Assembly: GCF_028453695.1 (NCBI RefSeq)
Contig: NC_135773.1
Span: forward strand, 6,572,001 to 6,636,000
Reading direction: 5' to 3'
Length of the DNA: 64,000 bases
From: Augochlora pura
Taxonomy: Eukaryota > Arthropoda > Insecta > Hymenoptera > Halictidae
Both the position numbers and the translations under genes were made by a program. The notes beneath the pieces are model-generated. The model was not told where the DNA came from, made no database searches, and was given only the letters and a program-made list of their open reading frames with translations. Positions 22,516 to 34,306 of this stretch are shown one piece after another. Each line of letters begins with the position of its first letter. The stretch's first letter is position 1.

Positions 22516-24262
22516 AAAACCTTATATCAAGATTACAGGTATCACGATTGAAAGTATCTCTTTTGTAGGATCCTGTAGTTCGGTGGTCGACTAGCAACCC
22601 AAAGCATTCTTTGTCCCATAAATCGTCCTTAATCGATTTTGCCGTCGGGTCGGCTAGGACGCGGCGCGCGCTCCGTGCACGCGTTCCCGTCGTGACACGA
22701 ATCCGGTCGCCTAACAGCTTCCTGACGACGCCACGGGAACGCCGGCGAATAACGAATTACGCGCGCGGAGTTCCTCATTAATTACGCGTTAAACGGTCCG
22801 CTGTACGAGATTCGGTCGCTACCACGGACACAGCCGCCGCCCGCCTGCCGCTTGTAACTCTCGAGAATGGGGCGCCCGTAAAACGGCTCGTGGAATAAAT
22901 GTCTGACGAGTGCCGTCCGTGAGATCCTGTATTATTAACCTTCAAGCGGACGTCTAAAGTGGACTTTTAAAGGCGCGGCAGTCGTGTTTAATTTGTTTCG
23001 CGTCGATTCCCGTGGAATTGACGAACGGAAGACAGTCTACCGTGTCGGGCGAAGCGGTGCGCTGTTTGAATTGTCGAGTGTCGGCGTCGCTTTTTAAATC
23101 CGATTTATCGTTTTTCTCAGCTCTCGAGGATTGCCATAATTCAGTGTAAAAATTCCGATGGAAATTTTATGCAAGATTTATTTAATAATATATTGTTATT
23201 TGAACCTTTTAAGTCGAAATAAAATTCTTCTATTATGAAAACAAAATTCGAGACAGGAAGTAATCCCATTATTTAATAAAATTATAATTGAAAGAATAAA
23301 TTTGAATAGATTAAAAAATTTATTTAATAATAATTACTGCAACCATCCAAGTCGAAACAAAATTCTTCTGTTATCCAAAAATTAAAGACAGCAAATAAAT
23401 ATTGGCTGGACCCACCAAAAAAGTAATTCACCCCTTTATTTAATAAAATAAAAATTCCACGAATAATTTTAATTAAATTAGAAAATAAGTAGAAACAAGT
23501 AAGAAATTAATTGAAACTGTATAACATAAATTACTTAACCCGAAATAAAAGAGTAGTAGTATAGATAGTAGAGTAGAGAGAGGTAACAATTAATTATGAA
23601 ATTACAAACTCGCTGAACATTTCCTTCCAAAGTGATTTATCGGCGAAATAACAGTTAAAAAATAATAGCGTTCGATCACGTCCGAGTCTCTCGTATTTTC
23701 CACGACGTCCCCCAGTCACGTTAGTTTTCGTTCATTAAGGTATTCAGGCTCGTCGAATGAATTGTTGGGCTTATTAGGCGGATAATCACCTCGACGAATT
23801 CCGCTCGCGCGTTAACATGCCCCTCGTCGCCGGCCCCCGGCAGCTTGGGAAATAGGTTACTCTAGTCAAACAGAGAATTGCTGATCGGCGACGATCTTTA
23901 ACTCCCTGTGCGCACGCCGAGAGAATAAAAGATAGAGAGAAAGAGAGAGAGAGATAGAGAGAGAGAGGGGCAACGAATTATAGAGGCAACGTTTAGTCGC
24001 GGCGCGGCACGCTATCCGGATGCCGCTTAATTGCATATGATTTTTGGTTCGCTCCACTTTTTCCGTGGCTCCTTCTGCACGCGCTGTTATCCTTCCTTCG
24101 CGGAGGCTTCGATTCCAGGAGTTTTTCGACGGTGCTCGATGGATTCTATCGAGTCGGGAGGCGAGTTTCACGAGCCAACTCTTGCTCCGTGTTTTCTATC
24201 ATCGGTGCATAGAGGAAATGGTATTTAAATATCAGTCGGTGGCGATCGTATGGTGCGTTCTA
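22516..24262. other. Non-coding stretch
   Basis: GC-rich to about 23110, then AT-rich, with a loosely repeated segment containing AATAAAATTCTTCT near 23218 and 23350. A GA/GATA tract lies around 23931-23969. No gene recognised. Confidence 0.5.
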
Positions 24263-24358
24263 AATTTATTTAGCAGAATTTATTTAGCAGAATTTATTTA
24301 GCAGAATTTATTTAGCAGAATTGACGTAGCAGAATTTATGCAGTAGAATTTATTTTAG
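24263..24358 (+). repeat. 14-bp minisatellite (AGCAGAATTTATTT), about six units
   Basis: Units start at 24272, 24286, 24300, 24314, 24328 and about 24342. The early units are identical and the later ones carry a few substitutions. Confidence 0.9.
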
Positions 24359-24885
24359 TAAATTCTTCTAGGGATAGGAGCGATTTTTGATTAATTTATT
24401 ATAGTTTGCCAGACACATTGCAATTGAAATGCTGATTCTTTATATTTATAAGTTTTCTTCTATTTTCTTTACTTAGTTATTAACGCTTTAAATCAGATGG
24501 ATTTTTTGAAAATTTCAGCAAATTTTTCTAGAGTCAAAAGCGATTTTTGATTAAATTATTATAGATTGCCAGACGTAGTGCTATTAGATTGCAAAATCTG
24601 TATATTTATAGCTCTTCTCCTATTTCATTTATTTATTTATTAAACAGATTTACACCAGACGTATATTTCACAATTTCGGTAATTTTTTTCTGGAGCTAGG
24701 AGCGACTTTTTATTAAATAATTATAGATTTCTAAATGTATTGGAATTGAATCGCAGACTCTGTAAATTTATAGCTCTCTTTATTTTATCTAGTTATTTTA
24801 TCTAGTTATTTTATCTATCTAGTTATTAACGCTTTAAATCGGATGGATTTTTCGAAAATTTTAGCAAATCTTTCAAAGTGTTAAT
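24359..24885 (+). repeat. 160-bp tandem repeat, three diverged units
   Basis: The marker GCGATTTTTGATT recurs near 24380, 24540 and, as GCGACTTTTTATT, 24702, giving periods of 160 and 162 bp. Each unit then has ATTATAG and TTTATA followed by a C/T-rich segment. Two units also share TTATTAACGCTTTAAATC and GGATGGATTTTT-like words. The copies are old. Confidence 0.8.
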
Positions 24886-25255
24886 ATAGACGTCGAACGC
24901 ACTTGACTGGTTAAGGTCTGGCCGAGCATCGCTCCATCCCCGAGCCTGCCTCTATTCCAAGCATTGTCCCCGTTTCTCGTGGCAGCGGGCGCGAAGAATC
25001 GGTTTGTTTGTTCGCGGTGGCACACATCCGGCCCGGCGTGCGCGCATAGCAGACCAGCAGTTCGTTAATTGCATCCGTGGAATTGACGGGGCGCGAAACA
25101 CCGTCGCCGATCTGTCCTGAACTTTAATTAGCGCCTCGTTAATACCGTGATCAGAGAGCGGGCACGGTAATGAGGGCCGAACAGGGGCCGCCGCTCCAGC
25201 TCGATCGTCACCGTCGCCGATCCGCAAACGATACCGAAATGAAAATTCCCGGCTC

Positions 25256-25290
<35 letters not shown>

Positions 25291-26188
25291 CTCTCTGCCG
25301 CGGATAAAGGAGCCCACCACTCTCGGTAATTGGGGGCGATTTGCATGCTGCGGATCTCGGATGCATCCGGCCTGAACCGGATCGATGTCCGTCGCGAGGC
25401 GACAGTGCCCCCCCCCGGGGGGCTCTCTCTGGTTTAAGGTCGCGTGCAAGCTTTTCCGCCAGCCAGCCGCTCGCGATTTACATGCGCCTCTAAATAAACA
25501 CAAAGTGGAATGCGATTTTCATAACGCCGAGGACCACCGCCCGTCCTTCCGGCGCGCCGCCCGCGTCGCGAATAATCCGCTCGAACGGGGCGAACCCGTA
25601 CCGACCCTGCCCCTGCCGAAAGAAATTACCCTCGTTTTTGCATTGCATATAAACCGCCCTTTATCCTTGCGTCCGACGTCTAACGGCGCGCCCTCTCCGG
25701 ACGGCTCCGACGCTGCTCCACGAGAGAAATGACGCGCTCCGTGATTATCTTAATTGTCCGGGCGAAAGGGGTTCGCCATCATTTTGTTATTCTGTCGAAT
25801 TTCTTCGAAAGAAAGGGGTAGTGGAACTTTGATTTGGTAGTTAGAGATTTTATGAATTTAATAAATGAATTAATTGGTCGAATGCTGAATTGGAAGGGTG
25901 TTGGAAGGATGTTGGAAGGGTTTAAGCATGTTGGTACATTGTTTTCAACTTTTTAGGATTTTTAGGTTAGAATGGATAATTTTATCTAATTTATATTTAT
26001 TTTAATTAATCTATATACTAGTTTTATTTTGTATAAAGATCTTTGGTTTATTAATTCCGGTAAGAACAATGACGATGACTCCAGTTTTGTTAATAATTCT
26101 GTATAGAGTTGCGCTGTTGAATAACTATGAAATTACTATGCTATTAAATAATTACTCGGTCATTATCAACATCAGAAACTTCGAACGT
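24886..26188. other. Non-coding stretch
   Basis: GC-rich from 24910 to 25780 with a CTTT-type tract at 25256-25296 and frames on both strands that cover it. AT-rich afterwards. No gene recognised. Confidence 0.5.
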
Positions 26189-26522
26189 TTAACCCCATTA
26201 CGTACCATTTTCATCACAGTCATCGGCGATTACGAATTTTTCAATTGACAATAATTTCACAGAAGGGACAGAACATTAACATTCATACATTTATTCCGTG
26301 TCTGAATTTACTTGTATGCTTAAATATTAATAACAAGGGATTAGAATTTTATTCCAATTTTAAAGAACAGAATAACATCCATGCTTAATAATTTATTACT
26401 GATAATAAATGTTACTAATAAAGTGTTATATTGCTAATGAAAATATAAATACTATTACAGTATCTTTGTTACTAATAATTTCTATCGCGAGTCGGACTCG
26501 TCAAAGTACGGTAAAGGGTTAA
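26189..26522. mobile_element. TTAA-flanked element, subfamily 2
   Basis: A 334-bp non-coding interval with TTAA at both ends. It starts TTAACCCCATTACGTACC and ends GTACGGTAAAGGGTTAA; the ends are imperfect inverse copies (ACGTAC / GTACGG). The right subterminal part has the near-palindrome CGAGTCGGACTCG. The same right end is seen at 28885-28924, and in inverse at 48862. Confidence 0.7.
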
Positions 26523-27652
26523 TCGCGGTAATCGCGAAATCGTGTCTCCGAAAACGATGTTTTCGTCTCCGTTACGAAATCGGCGCCAGCTCGTAGCAAT
26601 TCGCGGAAGCGCTCCGTATAATCCAACAATTCGATTGTTTAATGCGTCGCGACTTTCTCGCGCCGGCGCAATAAGGTATAGTTGCTCGGAATTGTAGGCA
26701 GTGAATTCCAACAATCGACCGTGACTGTTTGTGACAATGTCTGCCGAAGTTCGGGACAATGCACGCCCGGTATATATGTGTATATGTATACTATACTATA
26801 CTATACCGTTGGCCTAACTCGGTAGACTTTGAGACAGATCTATGCATCTGCGATGCGCGCCTCGTTCCGGTTGCGCGCCGCGACGATTGTCGATACGCTA
26901 TCCGCTCTCCACGACCGGGATTATGCACTTTTGTTCGATCACAAATCCAAGGTTCACTGGACCAGAAAAATCGATCCATGTTAATTGCAAAAAAGGCGTA
27001 TTCATTTTTCAGTAAAATTAATAAGAGGCTTGATGCAATAGCAAAAATATTAGAATTTAAAGACACATTATTCTAAATCGATTTAAATGATTAATAGCAT
27101 AGGTACAATTTTATTTGCCATTAAATTTGTTACAGCACCTTCCCAATTAATTTTTATATTATTAAAAATTAGATTTCGAAAATTATTAAAAGTATATGGA
27201 AATGATCGGAAAAGTTATTTTAGAATTATAGTTAAAATGACTTCGAGTGTAAAGGGAGTTAAGTTATTATTTACAGTACATTATATACATAACCTTTACA
27301 TTATTCCCAGTTCTGTATTAGGCTTTCTCCAAACTTCTCCTCTTCCGTCGCATCAAAAAATATTAAATAGGACAGTAAAAAGTTTATTGCAAAATTTTAC
27401 ACGCGTCCCTTGATTTCAACAAATCTCTCATACAAGCAACGAGGATACGAATACTTATGGGACCGACTGTATGTATGTAACCATTGTGCCCGGTCGATCT
27501 GAAAACAATCCGAATCGCCCCGCGCTGTTAATATCACCTTTGTTCTCCATAAATTCGAGGATCGAATCTCCATGGATTAAACACGGCTCTTCATTTCTTC
27601 GTCTGTTTAAATTATTTGAAATGCGCTCGACGGCTAGCCGCGCGCGCGCACA

Positions 27653-27691
<39 letters not shown>

Positions 27692-28860
27692 ATATTAAAT
27701 GAAAAACACGACTCGCGCAAAATGTTCTGCCGAAATTAATATAACAGAATATACAGTAGTAGCGGTCAAAAATTTAAGACGATGAATTTAATTTCAATTA
27801 TACACGTGTAATGTAAGTACTATCTTTCCAATCAGTTTCTTATTTTGGGATAATGAAGACAAATTTTGACCTTCTAATTCTCGAAGGGTCGTGTGTTAAA
27901 TGTAAACATTATTGAGCCAACAATATTGACAATATTTCTCTACTGTAATATTTACTGTAATATTACATCGATTTACTTTTTTGTTATATATTCTAACTAA
28001 TAAGTTCAAATCCGAACATAAATGTTTTTGTAACTGTTTAAATAAATGACTAGACGATTATAATTAAAGATAGAACATGGTAGCTTATGTTATTTATAAA
28101 ATATTAATAATTCCTTTCTTTTTTCCTTCTCGTCTTAAATTTTTGTCCGCTACTGTACGCGTGCGAGCAGAGTCGGCGTGGAAACGCGGAGCACCGTCCC
28201 TCCCCTCCTCTACCCTCTCTGAATGTAATAACGTGACAGAGATTGTTGCCCCGTACCAAGAAATTAATTGTTGACCGATCCCGTAATCACCCGGTTTCTG
28301 TATTTACGTCCGTCGAGTGATCTATGCTTTAATCGCGAACGCTATTAGTTCATTGTGATTCGGACGTGTACGTGACGGAACACAATGCGACGATGCGACG
28401 CCACGTGGGGCCGCGTTATATTTGGCCAGGTGGCGCGAGGGAAACGCGATACGTTCTCAGACGAAACGAAGGAAATGGAAACGTTTTGACGCGTGTCCGT
28501 CAACGGTGACCGACGCCGAACTTATTCGGGTCGCGTTGAATAGTTGTCAAAAGTTCCCAAAATTACGTCCTTCGAAAGGAAACATCGCTTTAATTAACTG
28601 TTGCGACGACGTCGAAATGAATCTGAGAAAACACGAATTTTAATGCCAATTGTTAATTTCCCAAATTACAATTAAGGTCCTCCGAGTTCCACTAAATTTT
28701 TATTTCGCAATAAAACAATCGAAACTAGACATAAGTATAAATATTATAATAAAAAGAGTCACAGCTTCCTGCGAGCGTAGTAAATTAATTTTTATTATTA
28801 ATTTATAATTTTCACAGATTTTCGACGAAACATTCGTTATATATAACTAACCAAATCTGC
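26523..28860. other. Non-coding stretch with a GA tract
   Basis: A GA microsatellite occupies 27656-27688. The remainder is AT-rich or mixed and shows no supported gene. Confidence 0.5.
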
Positions 28861-28872
28861 CAATTTATCATC

Positions 28873-28924
28873 CCTAAAAATCTCCATCGCGCGTCGTCCT
28901 CGTCAAAATATAGCAAAGGGTTAA
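28873..28924 (-). repeat. TTAA element end, subfamily 2
   Basis: CTAAAAATCTCCATCGCG, CGTCGTCCTCGTC and AGCAAAGGGTTAA match the right end of the 26189-26522 element. The left boundary is not obvious, though a TTAATGCC at about 28641 is a candidate. Confidence 0.5.
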
Positions 28925-29518
28925 TTGCGTACCTAAAAAAAGTATATTCCATAAAAATTGATTTCCCTGAAAATTGATACTTAATTCTAATTCAAAAGAC
29001 AAAGAATGAGAAAGAATATGACTCCAGTGGTTCCATGTCCCATCGTTCCCTGTCATTGATAAGGCGGGCACACACTATCGAGCTAAGTGCACCAAGCCCA
29101 CGGACGCCAGCGGCGCAGTAATTCGACGGTGAGACGGAGTTTGACGAGATATAGTCGGAGCAATTTGAATTTCGAAACGTCGAAAAGTCTTGAGATGAGA
29201 CCGAAAAAAGATTGCTACCACGGTCCTGGAGTTCGTCCGGGTAGAACGATCGAACTCCGTTCTGTATCCATGTGTTTCAATTAGCCCAGGTCTTTCGATA
29301 AAAGTTTCAATGCTCTCATTTGTTCGGCTGCCAGCGTGCTGGAAGACGGGGAGGAGGTATCGATCCCCGAGGCTCTTACCGAAATTATTAATCGGTGCGC
29401 GGTAGTGTCTACTCGTTAGCGAGATCAACCTTTCTGCAATTGTAATCCGAGGCGGAAAATTAAGACGACCCGTCGGAGACTGTTCCCAGAAATTCTGACC
29501 TGGTGAAGGTGTTAAACT
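28925..29518. other. Non-coding stretch
   Basis: Overlapping plus and minus frames between 29075 and 29428 have no motifs and are judged chance. Nothing else is visible. Confidence 0.5.
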
Positions 29519-29867
29519 AAAGGGTTCGGAATGGCAGAGGCTCTAGATTGATAGAGGCTCTAGATTGATAGAAGGTTCAGACTTTAATAGGCTTCAAAAA
29601 ATATTCTGAAAATGATATTTTCCATGTATAGTCAGTGACGATCAGTCGTAGATAGATTCCTCTGATAGTGTTGCTCGCAAAGGGTTCGGAATGGCAGAGG
29701 CTCTAGATTGATAGAGGCTCTAGATTGATAGAAGCTCTAGATTGATAGAAGGTTCAGACTTTTAAAGGCTTTAAAAAATATTCTGAAAATGGTATTTTCC
29801 GTGTATAGTCAGTGACGATCGGTCGTAGATAGATTCCTCCGATACAGCGTTGCTCGCAAAGGGTTAA
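29519..29867 (+). repeat. 161/178-bp tandem duplication
   Basis: AAAGGGTTCGGAATGGCAGA starts at 29519 and again at 29680. The next AAAGGGTT is at 29858, where the sequence turns into the family terminus AAAGGGTTAA. The second unit is 17 bp longer because it has one extra internal copy of an 18-bp motif (CTCTAGATTGATAGA). The units are nearly identical, so the duplication is recent. Confidence 0.9.
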
Positions 29868-31309
29868 AGCTTTTCTGGCGCTGATTAATCGAACTATTTG
29901 TTCAATTATTTGTTCTAAATGTTCAGACAATTTTGAGATCGTTCAAAGTGCTTTTCTGAAAATAATCTGTCGAAACGTTGCTTTTGGACGGATGTATTTT
30001 ATTTTTATACGCCGTCCGTTTCGCGACTCTGTCCATCACTGTCGGACGTTACTATTTTTGTGCACGCGCAATTCCCATTCTATTCATGGTCCTCAAATTT
30101 GCAATTTAATACGGGATAATGTAAGGTAGCAAGCCGGCCTGCAACGTGGACCTTTTAAACTTGATATTTTTATTGTGCCAGGATTTTAGAAAATTGGAAA
30201 AAATTCTGGAATACCTAGCAGAGTTTCTACTTTAATGTATAATTTATGATTGAGTTCTTTTTTAAGCGGGCGAACCAGGTAGAAGGACCTTTATATTTCG
30301 AAGATATTCGTGGATAGAAATTTTGTATATTTTGCTGGCAGACGGTTAACCCTTTGCATGGCGACTCTGAGATCACGCTAAAAATTGCTATACTATTTTT
30401 AAAAGAATTTTCTTCTTATTAAAGTTTTCTGTACTCGATAAATTGTTAAACAATAGAAATCTTTTGCAAGTATACATATTCTACTTTATAATAATAAGTA
30501 TGAGCTACTTGTATAATTTTTAGTTATAGTTATGTTATAGCTACTGGTTACAGTTATTATTATATTAGTTATTTATATAGCCATACATAGCTATTTTATA
30601 TTTGCACTAAATGCCCAATAACCTTTGATTAAACTTTTACCACCATCGCCCTTTTCTCCAATGAAAATAGTATTCCCACGTTCGTATATTTATTGAAAAA
30701 ATATTACTTCGACCAAGATACCCAATAATATCAACAACCACCACCATATCAAATAAAAACAATCCTACCAAATGCTACAGATTGGAACGAATATCTCCAT
30801 TTTTCAATTAAAACAGTCCCGAAGTACAAAGAGTCGACATAAAAATTTGCGAGTTCAACAACGACAACATATTCTCATCCGTACGCGATTTCTAATAATT
30901 AAAAAACGTTACTTCCAATTAGCGATCGTAGTTTTTCGGCAATAATCGAATGGAGAATACAATTCTGAAAAATCGTAGAAAAGATACTGATCCACGCGTT
31001 GCAGGCAGCTCACCGCCGCAGGAATACCGGGAGCGATCGCGATAGGATCTCGCGCGTGCGAACGATCCGTTAAATCAGCCCCGGGGTTATATCGTCGGGT
31101 TCGTCTGCGAATGAAAAACGATTTTCCCTGGTCAAGACGTGCCGAATTTTCCGCGCCCGTACGTACACCGCGGCAGCCCCATTCCAGAGGATTTCGGGAA
31201 TTGCGCTCGTATCGCCGCGGAGTCTATCGAGGTGCGGATGTAGCGATAAGGCTGCCTATAAATCCGCGGGCGGGGAGCAAGAGACGCGGGTTGGGTAGAA
31301 TCTGACAGA
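29868..31309. other. Non-coding stretch
   Basis: AT-rich in the middle, with short GTTATAG-type repetition at 30520-30590. Becomes CpG-rich from 30990. No gene recognised. Confidence 0.5.
30346..30480 (+). repeat. TTAA element remnant (GACTCTGAG subtype)
   Basis: TTAACCCTTTGCATGGCGAC is followed by TCTGAGATCACGCTAAAAAT. It aligns for at least 100 bp with the remnant at 61515. The right end is missing. Confidence 0.6.
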
Positions 31310-31920
31310 GAAAGAGAGAAATCTAAAGAGAGAGAAAGAGGGAGGGAGGGAAATCTAAAGAGAGAAAGAATGATTGAAAAAGGAAAAGAGTCGTATAAAG
31401 AGAGAAAGCATGATCTAAAAGAAGAGTAAGATCGACAGAAGGAAATATCAAAAGAGAGAGAGGGACAGAGAGAGGGATTGAAACGGAAGAGAGGATGATC
31501 GAAAGGAAGGGAGAGAAAGACAGAGACACAGAATGATCGAAAGATATTTAAGGAGAAAATGTCCCTCTTTTATATGAAGAGGGAGAAATTTGAAGAGAGA
31601 CAAAATTATTGAAAGAGGCAGAGAAACATCTAAAGAGAGAAAGCATGATCTAATGGAAGAGAAAGATCAACAGAGAGAGAGTGAGAGAGAGATAGAAATC
31701 TAAAGAGGGAAGGCATAGTCGAAAAAGAGAGAGAAACATATAAAGAGAGAAAGAATGATAGAAAAAGACAGAAAGAAAGAAATAGTAAGATCGACAGAGA
31801 GAGAGAGAGAGATCGAAAGAAGAGAAGAGAAAGAAACTATCAGCGAGAGAATCAAAGAGGAAGAGAATATCAGAGGAAAAGGGAGGGAGTATCATAGAAA
31901 GAAAGAGGACGACAGGGTGA
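31310..31920 (+). repeat. Polypurine minisatellite block
   Basis: About 600 bp of strongly purine-biased plus-strand sequence built from recurring words: AAATCTAAAGAGAGAAAG, CATGATCTAA, AATGATCGAAAG and AAGATCGACAGA. Units are irregular. Translations on either strand are charged or Ser/Leu/Phe-rich repeats, not proteins. Confidence 0.85.
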
Positions 31921-32204
31921 TGGTTGAGTCGCAGGTACAGGACGGGGACGTTAAGAAAGGGGTGGATGATGGGCGGAAGCCGGGGGGGAAGGGGCGCAGA
32001 AAAAGAGGGAGAACCGGAGAACTGGGGCACAGTGGTATCGATGCATTCGGGCGAAACCGTGCGCTCTTCCTCTTCCTGTTCCCCTTCGTCGTCGTCCTCG
32101 TTCACCGTTTCATTCCTCCCCCAAAGCCGAGGGCAGGGGCTCGAAACTACCCTCCCGCGACTCCAGAATCGTTTTCGGGAACTGCGCCCTCTCCCTCTCT
32201 CTCT

Positions 32205-32247
<43 letters not shown>

Positions 32248-34037
32248 ACCGTAGTCGAAATTTCACGACGTTTTTGCCAAAAAGTCGACCTTTTCAACCC
32301 TTAACCCTCCGGGGACGGCGCGTAGTATTACCCTTTCCCTGAATAGTTAGCGAAAATACGATTTTCGATGTAACTGCAAAAGCTGCCGCAGTAGAAGCAG
32401 TATTATATGTTTATAACTTTTAACCCTTTGCTGCGGTATCGCTATTTTTAGTCGGCAAAGCTGATTACTTGTTTATTCGTATGTATGACTTAATTTAAAT
32501 ATGACTGTAAAGGGTTAAAACGTAGGGTTAAATGGGGTTTAAAGTGTTCTCTGTGTAGACTGTACAAAAATAAATAAATTATAAATAAAATACGGTGGAT
32601 ATGCTAACAAATAATTAAGCGACTATATTTAGAATAATTTATAATTCCTTTAATCAGTTTTCCATCGCCACAATTGCTAAAACATAAATTGCTCTCTTCA
32701 ACAAAATTTAAATTAAAGAAAATTCTCACTTCATTCCACACATTATAACATATATTAATTACTGTCTTCCCGGCAGATATAACTCCTGAAAATTTCGATA
32801 AAATATATCAATTACAGAAATACTTTTTATCTAATACCACAAAGAAACTTCCAACAAAAACTTCCTACCATTAATACGTCAATTGCCAAAAGCAATACAG
32901 ACAAATAACATCATTTATATTCGGAGTCCATACTGACCCGGAGGTCCACCGTTCGGAAGTAGATCGTCGCGATCGTCGCCATCGTCGTTAAAGCGACGCG
33001 TTTTATCCGCAGCAAACTGCGCCATCAGGAACTAATTACGATTCGAAATTGCTCGGCGATGCTCTCTCCTCGGAGATTTCTTGCGGTCGATAAGTTGGTA
33101 GGAAAATGTTGGTAGGTTGTTCGATGTAGGTGGCAGAGACGGGAGGATGAGGGTGAGGGGGGGGGGGGGCAGCCTTCGCGAGGACGACGCGACGGTGCAG
33201 CAATAATCCCGGCATCTGCCGGTCCCGGGGACCCCTCTTATTATACATACGTGCACCTGACCGAAGCTTACGTTTGCATATCAGAGAGACAGAAGCCCCC
33301 GTCTCTCGTCGGACGGTTCAGCGACTTTTTTGTTTGTCCGACGAGAAACGAGTGCCCCGACCGGGCTACGGACCGAGGCATAATCGATTCCCGGCAAGCG
33401 ACCCGGAGAACACGCCGGACGAGGACGGGGCGCCGCGCGTCCCGCGGTAAGATCCTTTGCATCGTTCGGGAAATTCGATGCTTTTTCAACGAGCTCCACT
33501 ACTCCTGACGCGGCTCCCTCCCCCTCCCTCCATCTCTCTCTCTCTCTCTCTCTTTCTTTCTCTATCTATCACTCTCTCGCTCACTTTCGCTCGCTCGCTC
33601 GATCGCTCGCTTTCGCTGTTTTTCTTGGGCGAGGAGCAAAGAGAGCGGCCCCGGAGGAGCGTCGAGCCGCGTCGAGCCGCGTTGTCTTTGAGAGAGGAAT
33701 GTTTAAATTAAAATTGTTTAATCGCTCGCCTCCGACTCCGGGAACCGTAACACGCCTAACGATCTGCATCGAGGGGCTCGCTCTCTCGTTCGCAGCTCTT
33801 ATTGTTCGTGTTCGACAATTTTTATGCCTCGGCTGCGCCGCCGGGGGCGTGGACGCGTGACGCTGCTGAAAATCGTGGCGCGGAAATGCGCCGATTCGTG
33901 TCTAGGAATTCGACAAATAATTCTGCGGAAATAGGAATTCCATTTGAGGGCCAAAACGATTTGGACAGCGGAATTGTCTTTAGAGGTTTTTCTGTTACTA
34001 TTGTACTGTTTCATAGCTGAGAAAGAGAAAGTTATCT
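31921..34037. other. Non-coding stretch with CT tracts
   Basis: CT tracts lie at 32195-32247 and about 33530-33610; the latter has CTCGCTCGCTCGATCGCT. A G-run lies near 33157-33168. No supported gene. Confidence 0.5.
32420..32518. mobile_element. Very short TTAA-flanked element (99 bp)
   Basis: TTAACCCTTTGCTGCGGTAT at the left and CTGTAAAGGGTTAA at the right bound a 99-bp interval with TTAA at both ends. It probably is an internally deleted member of the family. Confidence 0.55.
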
Positions 34038-34306
34038 CTGGAAAATTTTAGCTTTGTAACTTGTCAGTGATGGTAGTTATAGGTTATGTTACACCGTATG
34101 ATTTTCTAGCCATTTTTTCCTTTTGGAGGCTTTTTAAAAATCTGAGAATATTCTATAGTGAGCAGCTTAGTGATTGAAAAGAACTGCTATGTTTTCTCAG
34201 AATTTTAGAAAGTTTAGAAAGGGAGAAAATGGCCGGAGAAGCGCGCGATGTAACATAACCTGTAACTATTCTCATTGATGAGTCACAGGGCTGAAATTTT
34301 TTACAG
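34038..34306. repeat. Imperfect foldback (inverted repeat, 269 bp)
   Basis: The two halves are inverse copies around a centre near 34172. AGGTTATGTTACA at 34081-34093 pairs with TGTAACATAACCT at 34249-34261, and CTGGAAAATTTTAGC at the left start pairs imperfectly with GCTGAAATTTTTTACAG at the right end. Pairing extends about 125 bp per arm with few indels. No target duplication is clear and no frame is present, so it may be a MITE or an inverted duplication. Confidence 0.75.
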
